Positions 1 to 10,044 of a stretch of DNA of 64,000 nt are shown here, piece by piece. The DNA comes from Thozetella sp. PMI_491 (lineage: Eukaryota; Ascomycota; Sordariomycetes; Chaetosphaeriales; Chaetosphaeriaceae): NCBI GenBank assembly GCA_021432635.1, contig MU270019.1, positions 838,813 to 902,812 on the forward strand. The letters are read 5' to 3'. The notes below the pieces were generated by a model. That model searched no databases. It had not been told where the DNA came from and saw only the letters and a program-made list of their open reading frames with translations. The translations under genes were made by a program, and so were the position numbers. How positions within the stretch are numbered: position 1 is the first letter of the stretch; each line of letters starts with the position of its first letter.

Positions 1-890
1 TGTCTGATAGAAACTTGGAACGAAAGAATTTAGGTAACCCTTCGTCCTCCTACAACATCACAAGTTAACCATCGAGGATACATGCCATAGGGTCATGTTT
101 TTCTTGGACCTATCTCTCGCCTCACGTGTTGATCGAGGCAAGGTAGCTTGCCGGCAGACCTTTAAGATTTTCAAATACCAATAGTATCGAATGTGCCCTT
201 CGTTTTCGTGTCGACTTGCTAAAGGGGATGGAAATCCGGTGTCAATGTACGTATGATAATACAAGATGCTAAGGCGCATTCTCATTTCAATGCTTAAGGC
301 AGATCTTCTTGAAGGCTAGGATTGGAATCGATTTTCCCTCCCGCCAAGCCTCAAGCACCGGGCCTATATTACAGGCTCCGGGGAGTGGGAAATCGCAGTG
401 AACGTTCCTACCGACGTTCCGAACCTGACCGAGTAATTCGATTGGTTAGTTCCTAGCCATTGGCCACAAGCCCTCTATGGGCGCGTCTACAACACGGACT
501 CAAACTGATCGATTCAGACGGGCGTACACTCGCAAAACACTACAAAGAAACGTCGAAAGCAGAAAAGAATGAGGTTAAACTCGCTAGCAATTCACAGATT
601 CTCTGCCCTTCCCATCGCCATCCTCCTTACCAAATACCGAGGTTAACTAGGCCGTCTGGTCAGACTGGCCCCAGATAAACATTATGGTTCGCAAATCAGG
701 GCCGGATTCTTATAGATGACTCAATCAATAGCTCGGAGATAGCTATAGGCAGATATATAAGTTGCAGGAGATAGATATGTCTACTTGCCCTCCAGCCATC
801 GTTACTCCACTCATGCTCGAACAGAACCAACATATTTAAATCCAGCGCAGAGGGTCCATCTGAACCGGACCTCGACCCCCAAAAGTCACT
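1..890. other. Non-coding flank, no gene recognised
   Basis: Only short open frames without recognisable motifs are present on either strand. I see no splice-linked coding signal. The last few hundred bases presumably hold the promoter of the phosphoesterase gene that begins at 891. Confidence 0.5.
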
Positions 891-1757
891 ATGACACAGC
901 AGCAGGTCCGCCTTCTCATTCTCTCTGACACACATGACAACTCATTTCCCTTGCCCCTGCCTGCAGTCGACGTGGTGATCCACTGCGGCGACCTTACCAT
1001 GATTGGAGGCCTGTCTAATTACCGCCGTGCTCTCGACTGCCTCGCAGCCTGCTCTGCTGAGGTAAAGCTCGTTATTGCAGGTAATCATGATGTGTCGCTG
1101 GATGCCGAATGGTAGGATAAAAACCTGGATAGCGACGACGATAAGAATGAACCGTCACGCGCTCACGCATTGTTCACATCAGATACGTATACTAGCCGCG
1201 GAGTACGCTTCCTCCAGGAGGGTACTCACGAGATTGCTCTCCATGACGGGCGCAGGTTTAAAGTCTACGCGTCGCCATACACCCCAGCGTTCGGCGGTTA
1301 CGCTTTTGGATATACCCCCGAAGAGGACCGGTTTAATAGCAAAGGCAGTCTTGGTAGAATTCCAGAGAGCGTTGATATTGTGGTGACACATGGGCCGCCG
1401 CAGCCACCTGGTTCAGCAGCGCAGATTAGCGACGCGAGCAAATCCTACAGGCTCGACCTCAGCAAGGGGGAACACCTTGGATGTCCCCGTCTATGGGAGG
1501 CGATCGTTAGGGTCAAGCCTAAGCTACATTGCTTCGGGCACATACACGAGGGACACGGCGCCCAGATGGCAAAGTTCGACGGCGGTGTGGTTACCTTCAC
1601 AGACACGGAGGTTGTACACAGAGGAGGCGCGCTGTTTATCAACTCTATTGCCTCTATTGCCTCTAGCGCAGAGAAGACGCTGATGGTGAACGCATCTATT
1701 ATGAGGTATGAGGAAGAGAAACTCAATTCACCCTGGGTGGTTGATATGATACTATGA
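891..1757 (+). pseudogene. Calcineurin-like metallophosphoesterase interrupted by one in-frame TAG
   Basis: One frame of 289 codons runs from ATG 891 to TGA 1757, with a single internal TAG at 1113-1115 (codon 75). Every metal-binding motif of the calcineurin-like phosphoesterase superfamily is intact. SDTHD, HCGD and GNHD lie before the stop. THGPP and GHIH lie after it. The protein would be about 287 residues, usual for this fungal group, and would hydrolyse a phosphoester with two bound metals; the substrate is unknown. The codon before the TAG is TGG, and the reading frame continues smoothly into an acidic linker and then LFTSD. No GT-AG intron removes the stop without also losing GNHD. 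It is therefore a fresh nonsense pseudogene, or an mRNA whose UAG is edited to UGG, as reported in Sordariomycetes during sexual development. A sequencing error is also possible. Confidence 0.75.
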
Positions 1758-1812
1758 AACGGCACAGGGGCGGCGTTGCTTTTTGAGAGATAAACCATAA
1801 TATCTGATCACT

Positions 1813-4004
1813 TTATCCCCACACATCTTCTTGCCACTTGCTTCCTCGTTTGGTCGACTGGACCCATTCTTGCACCTGTGTCTCGCCCCATTGGTTTTGG
1901 TTCCTCAGAGCCTCTTCCACTGCCTTCCCGACTTCGCGTGCCATTGATGCACGCCCGCAGATATAGATGTTAGCTCCTTCCCCAAGGAGCTCACACACCT
2001 CCTTTCCACGCTCCAAGACGCGATCCTGGACATAGACTCTCCGGACAGAATCCTCGCGTGAGAACGCCGTGACCACCTCCAGGGCTCCGTCCATATCGAC
2101 GACAGGCTGGGCCAGCTCGTCGCGATAGAGATAATCCTTATCATACCAGCGGCACCCGAAGAATAACAGCATGCGTCCGACGGGCGTTCCGATCGCTTTT
2201 AAGCGGGCCCGCTCGAGAATGAAGCCACGGAACGGAGCGATTCCACTCCCGGCCGCCACCATGACCAATGGTGTTTGCGCGAGTGCAGGGAGCTTGAACT
2301 TGGATCGGCGGATACAGGCGAATAGCTTGTGGCCCTCTAGAGATTCAGAAGGCCCCGCAAGCGCGTAGCTTAGTCCTTGCAGACTCTTATTCGATGCACC
2401 TCCGGTTCCGTTGAACGCGGCGGCTAGCGCCAAGGCATAGTGGCTTGTCAAGCCCCTGATGGCTTTGGAAGAATCGTCAGCGAGGACAGCCGTTTGCATC
2501 GTAATGGTGAGGGCCACTCGGCGTGCAGATACAGCACTCGAAGAGGAGATGGAGTAGTAGCGAGGTTGAATGGGTGGAATAGTCTCCAGCAGGTATGACA
2601 GTGGGAGATCTTTCCACGTCATGCCGGGGGCGGCGAGGGCAAGAAGGCGTCCGAAAGTGACATGTGTGATTCCCATCAGTGTGGCATAAGCTGCCCTGTC
2701 CTTCCCGAGAGAGGTCAACATATCCTTTGCCTTTTGCGATGGCGCGAACTGTGCGAGCTCGCGCATGGTATCGCGAGACACGGGCGCGCAAACCTCAAGG
2801 TAGTGTCGGAAAAGGGCCAGTGCTGTAGTAGGGGTGGGGAGATTTAACGGCGCAGTTCCATGGAGTGGGTTTATGAGCAAGGGAACATCGACCCGGTTAT
2901 CCATTTCTGTGGCTCGGAGAAGTAGCTGGACTTCCTCCTCCGGGTTCATGGGATATATAGCGAGGTGGTCCCCAGTCTTATAGCGAAGCTCGGGTTGGTC
3001 GGCCAAGTCCAGCTCCATATGGAGACAGCTGCTCTCGGAGGAACCGCACAGCTCACGGGCTGCTGCCACGCGTACGGCTTTGATCGGCGAGTAGGCGTTC
3101 CTAATCTTAGCGTTTCCGCTGCGCGACTCAAGGGGTTCGCCGTGGTGGAGGTCGATGGGCGTGAGGGACGTGTCTTCCACCACCGCAAAGCTGGGGCTGT
3201 ATAGCGCATGTGTCTCTTGAAGTCCAAGCTTCTCCTGGAAGAAAACGAGCAAGTCATCCTTCCAAGCTAGGAACGCCTCTTCGGTCCCGCCGCCAGCGTC
3301 ATCTGCTTTTCCAACGGGCATCTCCTGTTTTGCCCCGGCGCGCTCCAGTGTCTCGACCACAACGTCCACCACGCGATTGTAATGTTTGTAATTACTGTTG
3401 CCAAGGCCGAAGGCCATGTACCGCAGATTCGGCAGACGAACATCCTTGCCGGCCTTGTGTAGCCAGTCCCAGAAACCGGCCATGTTGTCGCTCGGGTCGC
3501 CTTCGCCGTATGTGGATAGTAGAAAGATGGCTCGTTTCGAGTTCGGGAGAAGGGCAATGGTGTCCATGTCGTAGTCGCAGATGTCTGCAGACAGCGCTGA
3601 CAAGCCAAACCGGAGGTGACACTCGCGGGCTAGCCTATTTGCGAAGCCCTCGGCTGTCCCTGATTGAGATCCCCAGAAGATCACGATGTCCTGCTCCTAT
3701 ATTCTGTCTGTCAGGAGAAGATTGGTGGTCATTAGTTATTGGTAGGGCCACCAACCAGTTGCGCCAGCCGCTCCGCGATGTTTCTTGTTGTTGTGGCGCG
3801 ACCAGAGGTTGCCCCGTCTTTGAGCTGAGGACGCTCGAACCAGAGGTGGTGGTACGGATTTGGTTTGTCCCAGGCGATACCTCGCAGCAAGTAGGCCGCC
3901 GAGGCGGCCCCCATAGCTGCGATGGCGATAACATCTGCGGTGTTGGCCGGAGCGGGAAGCTGCGCAAGCTTGAAGCCCGCATTTGCATATGTAGAGTAGG
4001 CCAT
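1813..4004 (-). CDS. NADPH-cytochrome P450 reductase
   Basis: Two exons, 4004..3756 and 3690..1813, are joined over a 65-bp intron that has an ACTAAT branch site. They give 708 residues, the usual length of fungal P450 reductases. Residues 1-45 carry one hydrophobic segment (AAMGAASAAYLL) that would anchor the protein in the endoplasmic reticulum. The flavodoxin-like FMN domain follows, starting IVIFWGSQSGTAEG. The FAD domain contains RYYSISSSS, and the NADPH domain contains GSGIAPFRGF. The C-terminus ends in the typical aromatic tail (EDVWG). The enzyme moves electrons from NADPH through FAD and FMN to microsomal P450s. It is divergent from the P450 gene at 4690, and a palindrome lies between them. 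It may be a dedicated second reductase rather than the housekeeping copy; one window cannot settle that. Confidence 0.95.
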
Positions 4005-4689
4005 TGCTCTGCTCGCAGCGATCTTGTCGACTCAATGGACCGTGTGAATCAAGCGCCTGCACAAAGCAAGGCGTAATCGCGACATCTCTTTATTGACCGG
4101 CGATACTGCTTTGACAATAATCCTAAGGTGTGAAGCCTTGTGTTATGGCGGGATTTCCTAGGCAAGCCACGGCTGTTAGAGCAAATCTCGGCGAGATTTT
4201 CCTTGGCGAGAACAGTACTAGGGCGGTTACATGCGTCTAGAAGAGGAAATTTTGTCGAACAGTGGTGTAATGCCACACGACCAAGGCATCGGACGGCCCT
4301 AGCGGATGTTCGAACATCCGCGATGTGGGGATTGGCTCCCCATGGGGTTGGCCAACAACGGCAGCTGATGGATACCGCGGAGGTGGGGGGCGTGGCAGAC
4401 TTCGATCGGCTTCTGGTGCGGAAAAGACTTCCCTTTCCAGTTTCCCGCTTCATGATCTATACGTCTTCCCAGAGAGCGCGGATAGTCAGCCGCCGACTCA
4501 ACACAATGCCAGGCGTGGTAGAAAGGCTCTACTATTTCAGCCTCCTAGACGGGCGTTGGGCGAGCGGAAGACTTTCGCATTCAAGGCCACTCAGCTCCTA
4601 TCTCGAGATTTGGTCCGTCCGCCTCCCTCTTCCCTTCTCTGACTTATAGTTATATCGTTGGTTTCTTCTTTTGCCCACCGCCGCAAGCC
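4005..4689. promoter_or_regulatory. Shared divergent promoter of the reductase and P450 genes
   Basis: This 685-bp spacer separates two start codons that point away from each other, so both promoters must lie here. It holds the 20-bp palindrome described separately. The open frames within it are short and have no recognisable motifs. Confidence 0.7.
4302..4321. promoter_or_regulatory. 20-bp perfect palindrome, likely Zn2Cys6 site (CGG-N12-CCG)
   Basis: The core CGGATGTTCGAACATCCG is its own reverse complement, and one more base pair matches on each side. Inverted CGG triplets (4303-4305 and 4318-4320) with a 12-base spacer are the classic form of a Zn2Cys6 dimer site. It lies about 300 bp upstream of the reductase start and 370 bp upstream of the P450 start. 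The regulator whose CDS ends at 6661 is the nearest candidate to bind it; that link is inference. Confidence 0.65.
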
Positions 4690-6267
4690 ATGTACGCCCA
4701 AATCCTTACAGCCGCCACCGCGGCCTTCCTCCTCGGTTATTTTATCATCTACCCCGCGATAGTCTACTTTCGGGATCCTAAAGGGCTCCGCCGCTATCCT
4801 TCTCTCCACTATGTTGGCGGTATCACGAACCTGGCCTATTCTTACGAGTCGTGGAAAGGCTTCCGCTCCAAAACCCTGTACGAGAAACACAAAACACATC
4901 CTGTCATCCGCGTCGGGCCGAACCATTTGTCCTACAGCACGCCCGATGCGATAAAAGACATCTATGGACACGGCACCAAGTGTCTCAAGGGCGATTTCTA
5001 CGAGACTCTCGCTGGCACACACTTCCACCTCGCCGATGTCGTCGACAAAGGCGAGCACGCTCGCAAGCGCAAAGTCCTCTCGGCCGCGTACGCCATCAAG
5101 AACCTCGAGAATTGGGAGCACAAAGTCGCCGACAAGACAGAGCGATTCATCCGCGGCGCCGACCGTGCCTGCACCGCGCCTTTCCCGCGTGGCCAAGTCC
5201 GGCCAGATCCTGCCGATGTCACCTTCAACTACCGTGACTGGTCCAACTTTTTCACTGTCGAAGCCATTGCCGATATTGGTCTCAGCGAGCACCTCGGAAT
5301 GCTAGATCGGGGCGACGACCTAGTCGAAGCAGAGAGGATGGACGGCACGGTATACAAGGCTAGCTTCCGCGAGTGCCTGCACGCCACGGCTAGGGCTGGT
5401 ACTGTTGTCGCGTGGACCGAAGATTGGTACAAGTTCAACCAAAGACTCACAGGGCTGCTCTCGAGCCGTTTCCGAAAAGACTGGCAGCTGAACGACAAGT
5501 GGAATGACATCGTCTACCGCCGAGCCACCAAGCGACTTGCAAGATACAGGGCAGGCGAGAAATTGTCCGACTTTTTCCAGAGCCTGATGGAGGACAACCA
5601 GGGCAACCCCCAGGGCCTCGAGTGGGGAGAGATCGTTGCCGAAGTGTCCATTATGATGAACGCGGGCTCCGACACCACCGCCATCGCCATGACCAACGCC
5701 ATGTACTGGCTGATCAAGAATCCGGCCTGTCTAGCGAAGCTGCGTGCTGAGGTCAACTCTGTCCTCGAGCCTGACGAGGTCATCGCGCCGTATGAGAAGG
5801 TTAAGCACCTGCCATACCTCCGGGCGTGCCTGGACGAATCTCTCCGGCTTACGCCCTCGACATCGTTTGGTCTCCCGCGCCGGACCCCGCCGGAGGGCGC
5901 ATATGTCCGCGGCGAGTTCATTCCCGGCGGCACCAACCTGTCTATCTCTGCCTACGTCATGCACCGAGACCCCGTGGCGTTCCCGGATCCCGAGGCGTAC
6001 AAACCAGAGCGGTGGCTCGGCGAAAAGGGCAAGCAGTTGCAGCCATATTTTATTGCGTTCAGCACAGGTGCTCGAGGATGTATCGGTCGCAACATCAGCT
6101 ATCTTGAGCAAACCGTCCTGCTGGCCAGCGTGGTGCACCGCTATGACTTTGCCCTCCCGTCGCCGGACTTCGAGATCCAGAGGATGGAGACCACAAACTT
6201 GATGCCCGGGCCACTGCCGCTGAAGATCTGGAGAATTAAACCAGAGGCAGGGGGCGCCGGAAATTGA
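4690..6267 (+). CDS. Cytochrome P450 monooxygenase, benzoate 4-monooxygenase/pisatin demethylase-like
   Basis: A single exon encodes 525 residues. An N-terminal hydrophobic segment (residues 4-26) would anchor it in the endoplasmic reticulum. The I-helix oxygen-binding motif AGSDTT is at residues 325-330. The ExxR motif is at 383-386 (ESLR). The heme loop FSTGARGCIG carries the cysteine ligand at residue 464. These make it a microsomal class II P450 that needs a reductase, and one is encoded divergently next door. The overall pattern resembles the large fungal group usually annotated as benzoate 4-monooxygenase or pisatin demethylase, so an aromatic or phytoalexin-like substrate is plausible. 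The subfamily and substrate are not proven. The absence of introns is unremarkable. Confidence 0.95.
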   Translation: MYAQILTAATAAFLLGYFIIYPAIVYFRDPKGLRRYPSLHYVGGITNLAYSYESWKGFRSKTLYEKHKTHPVIRVGPNHLSYSTPDAIKDIYGHGTKCLKGDFYETLAGTHFHLADVVDKGEHARKRKVLSAAYAIKNLENWEHKVADKTERFIRGADRACTAPFPRGQVRPDPADVTFNYRDWSNFFTVEAIADIGLSEHLGMLDRGDDLVEAERMDGTVYKASFRECLHATARAGTVVAWTEDWYKFNQRLTGLLSSRFRKDWQLNDKWNDIVYRRATKRLARYRAGEKLSDFFQSLMEDNQGNPQGLEWGEIVAEVSIMMNAGSDTTAIAMTNAMYWLIKNPACLAKLRAEVNSVLEPDEVIAPYEKVKHLPYLRACLDESLRLTPSTSFGLPRRTPPEGAYVRGEFIPGGTNLSISAYVMHRDPVAFPDPEAYKPERWLGEKGKQLQPYFIAFSTGARGCIGRNISYLEQTVLLASVVHRYDFALPSPDFEIQRMETTNLMPGPLPLKIWRIKPEAGGAGN

Positions 6268-6660
6268 TGAAACTAAATCTTGTCCCAATTTAGTTTAAGG
6301 GAAACAGGTGGATCGATCCAATGCTGGCTTGTATCCTCTCAGGCATGGCACGCATGCAGAGCAATTACTTCGCAGAGGTCGGTTTGCAAAGCTCGAGGAG
6401 TTTTATGGGTCATGACAACGATGCTACTAGTGATTCTCATAGAATAAATTACATATTCTTCCTGACTACTTACGCCGTGCTGGTGGTATCAATTTCCCCA
6501 TGTTAGGTTGCCGCGTTACATCTCTCAAACACCTGATAACACCGGCTATGTAGACTATCTCCAGTTCAATCCTTCTCGTCCATATCGCTATTCAGCTAAT
6601 TTGTATGGATTTTAATTCTCCTTTTTCAAACCGTGAACGCCACATGAATATACACCATTC
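6268..6660. other. Spacer between convergent P450 and regulator genes
   Basis: The P450 and the regulator converge on this stretch, so it should hold both 3' ends. I see no convincing coding frame in it. Confidence 0.5.
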
Positions 6661-9127
6661 TTAGTCGATAATAGTTGGCCGAGGCCCGCTGTTCAAGATT
6701 CCCGCTATTGACATGTCAGGATGTGGGAGCGAGTCTTCCCATCCCCAAGCCTCACGCAAGCTCGATTGTCTGAAGAATCACAACTCGTTAGTCTGTATTT
6801 AAGAAATCTCAAGCCGAAATTACTTACGCAGATCGGGTCGGCCAAGCCAATTCTTCATCTGTCTTCCGGAGAATGCGGTACAGTGCTTCTTGTTCGTCCC
6901 TCTCGGTGAAGCGATCGCCCGCCAACGAGATCGAGATGAATGCATATCTGTAAGAACATAACCCGTTAGAACTCTCAATATAGCTTCCATAAATGCCAAA
7001 AGACTCACGCATAAGCTGGAGGGACTTCAGGATTCGACTAAAGGAGTATCGTTAGCTGTATGCTGCCACACAGATGTTCCGCAAGTGTTATACCTCTGCA
7101 ATGCCACATACGAGGCGTACTATTTTCTTGATATCTTCGTTAATCGCTCGGAATGCATGAACCAGGCCGGGTCCGAGTCTCGGGGCGCTGGGGTCGTGAG
7201 CGATGAGCAGCATGCGCGCTAGATGGTAGTGCTGCACCCCCATCACCACCGGAGCATTGAGATAGACCTCGTTGATGAAGAAACCAGACTCTGACTGGTC
7301 AGACCAGATGGGCTGGAAAATCCAAGGCTTCTCTCGCCACCACCGGTCCTGGTAGGCGCGCAGCTCCTTCCAGGCGGCGACGTTCTTCTCCTCGGATCCA
7401 TAGCAGAACTTGAGGCACTCGGCGCAGTGCATGATGATGCGGTTCGCATACCCACACCCATTCTCGGTATTCTGCGCCATGTCGACAATGCTCTTGAGCG
7501 TGAAGCTGGGATGGATCGAGCGGGCGTGCACAAAGGCCGTGTAGATCTCCTGCCGGAGCGCAAGCCCGTAAGCGGCCATGCGGAGACCGCTGAAGTCGCA
7601 CGTCCTCTCTTGGGCGGCGATGAACACACGAATGCCCATGAGGTGGGACTCGGGACGCTGCCGGGAGGAGGCCGCGTCGAGCTCTTCGATGTATCGTAGG
7701 ATAACGATAGCGGTAAGCACATTCTCATCCGCTACTGAGAGTGGGTTCGACAGCGCCGACAGGAGGAGCCGGATGCAAGTGTTGTGATATTTGTCTGCCG
7801 CGAGGGCATCAAAGTCGTCGATCCGGCTCAGTCGCTTGGCCGAGGCTGCCAGAAGTGCGTTGAGCAGGAGCGGGCAAGTAGCCGCTCGTCGAGCGACGAC
7901 GGTGGCGAAGTGCCGGTTTTCTTGATCGCATAGGTCGAACATGGGGGCCAAAACGTAGACATAGTGCCGAAAAAGCATCGATTCCTGGTGGTCTTGTAGA
8001 GGCCACTGCGGTGTGTCCATGTACAGCGGCGGGCTAGGCTGAGCGGGAGGATCGGCGACGGCCAGTTGCGGGTCCTCCTGTAGCCGGGTCACGTCGGACA
8101 GCACGTCCTGTCGTGAGGTACGGAAGTGTGCATCCTGTACAGCAATAGACTGCTCGAGAAATGACGTAGATGACCCGGGCTCAAGGTCTTGGCCGCCGAA
8201 GAGCAAAATGCGTGGGTCTTGGGCACAGAACAGCGTCGTACCCGGAGCACATGATACGTCCACCGAGGAAATATCGGTGGATAGATCAGAGCCTAGCCGC
8301 GTTCTCCCGAAACTGCTCTCTACTTCCGCACTTGGTCCTGATGTGCTCAAGTCGCGGGGCACGGAATGTGCAACCCATGAAGGCACAGGTAGAGATGTCG
8401 GAGTCGATATTCCCGGTGGAGGAGAGGGGAGAGGAGATAGAACAGCATTAGTTGAATACGGCCGCTGTTTAGGTGGGCTGTCTGTGCTTGCGGCACCGGC
8501 AGTGCTCTCTTCGCAGTGATACAGGCTTACAGTGTCCTCTGTTTCGTCAATGAAGCTCAGAGTCCGACGGGTGTTTACCCAGCGCTGATCCTTAGAAAAC
8601 GAATAATCCGGCTTCGACAGTCCCCTTTGCACTGGTACGCTACCGTCATGCAGTGAGCCCTCGTTCCAGGTGTCATTAGCCGACGACAAGGCATAGACGC
8701 ACCTCGGGTTTAGCTTGTGTCGGAAGCGGACTGAGTAGCCGCGTACGCACTCGATCTTGGCCTTGCGGCAAGCGGCGCAGGGAGCCCGGGAATCGTCGCC
8801 TATTCGGTCAGCATCATCAATCTCAGATAGCCGTCAAGACAGCGCCAGTATCGTGCGTCTCATCCCGACAGGCTGCTGGGGTGGGGCTATCCGTACACTT
8901 CAGATGCCTGCCATCAATACCCAGAGTAAGAATTTGGGTTCCAGATGAGGCCTCGGGCCGGGCGGGTCGGCGCAACTTACCTCACCTTGCACGACTATAC
9001 TCGAACTTGTTAGAACTCGGCCGTATGAAACAAGAAACAAGGCGAACACTCCATAACCGGGATTTCTCACATGGCAAGTATTAGTCAATCGCTTTGATGG
9101 CTTCCCCGAGCCAGGTGGCTCGGCCAT
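6661..9127 (-). CDS. Zn2Cys6 fungal transcription factor, seven exons
   Basis: The exons are 9127..9071, 8994..8981 (14 nt), 8907..8897 (11 nt), 8799..7094, 7037..7009, 6947..6828 and 6769..6661, giving 681 residues. All six introns are GT-AG and the phases agree. The binuclear zinc cluster is rebuilt only by joining the first four exons: cysteines 18, 21, 28, 35, 38 and 45 in the spacing CX2CX6CX6CX2CX6C. A low-complexity linker follows, then a fungal-specific regulatory domain from roughly residue 250 to 640. The C-terminus, with its AGDRFT and EQEAL stretches, is recovered only after splicing. It should act as a DNA-binding regulator in the nucleus. It converges on the P450 and is divergent from the inositol-type transporter at 10045, so either side could be its target. 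The two microexons explain why the N-terminus is easily missed. Confidence 0.9.
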
Positions 9128-10044
9128 AGTTTCCCCTTTCGCGGGCCTATGCTGCCCAGCTCCCTCAGATAGTGTGGGATAATGGCAGCAGAGTCGAAGG
9201 CGCTGTCAGGTGGATCGCAGACCCCACAACGAGGGCCAGGAACATGGGTAGCGCAGGGCAAGAAGCCGTATTCCAAGGCGGGAGACAGCAGTGTGAGGAG
9301 TTCAGAATAGGCAGGCCAGGAAAATTACCAAAATGGGGGGGACATCTTGGGCAAGGGGGGGAGACTTGCCCGTTTTGAAGGCTGGGTCGGCAAGTGCCCA
9401 AGTCTCCTCCCCCGCAGGAAACCGGGGAACGCTTGCATGAGGACCAAGGCTGGGGTAACGCAGCGCGGGGCGGCCTGAAGTCTAGCACCCACACACCCGT
9501 GCGCCACCGAGCGTCAACCTTGCCCCCTTGGTGTAGTCCTTGGCGCGTGGGAGGGCACGAGTCAGCCCGCTGCTCCAAGGTGAGGGGGCCTAGACGTTCG
9601 AGTCAGCTCATCGCTGTGCCTATCTGGGGTAGCCTCCCGCACAATGCGGGCTCTAGCCCCGGCAACCCCTTTCGCATGGCCGCTTCCTTGGACGTCCCGT
9701 GTAACCGGATCGCTCTCCTGTGGCCTCGGCGCGCAGGATGTCGGCTTGCCAGGTCTCTTTTTTTCTTTCTTTCTAGTTTTACTTATTTTTGGTCATATAT
9801 TTTCTCTGCACGTTGGTTGGTCTAGTTGGCGCCATACCATAACTGCGATGACCAGGGGCACGGTTGTAACCGAACGACACAATCGTCCAGGTCACGGCTC
9901 ATCAAAGGAGCGGTGAAGTTATAAAGAGACAGTTTCCACAGCTCGGACGTATCAACGGCGTCACTAGCTCCAGAATCTTCTTTATCTTACCCCTTGGCTG
10001 TCTATTGAACCTTCACCCTTCACACTTCTAGTACCATAGCTGCT
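9128..10044. promoter_or_regulatory. Divergent promoter region between regulator and inositol-type transporter
   Basis: The regulator (start 9127) and the sugar porter (start 10045) point away from each other over 917 bp, so both promoters lie here. The open frames in it have low-complexity translations and no recognisable domain. No clear inverted CGG site was found. Confidence 0.5.

Noticed and set aside
3210-4076. 288-codon plus-strand frame over the P450 reductase gene
   Set aside because: Antisense shadow of the reductase. Its translation is Arg/Pro-rich with no domain, while the minus strand gives a full reductase.
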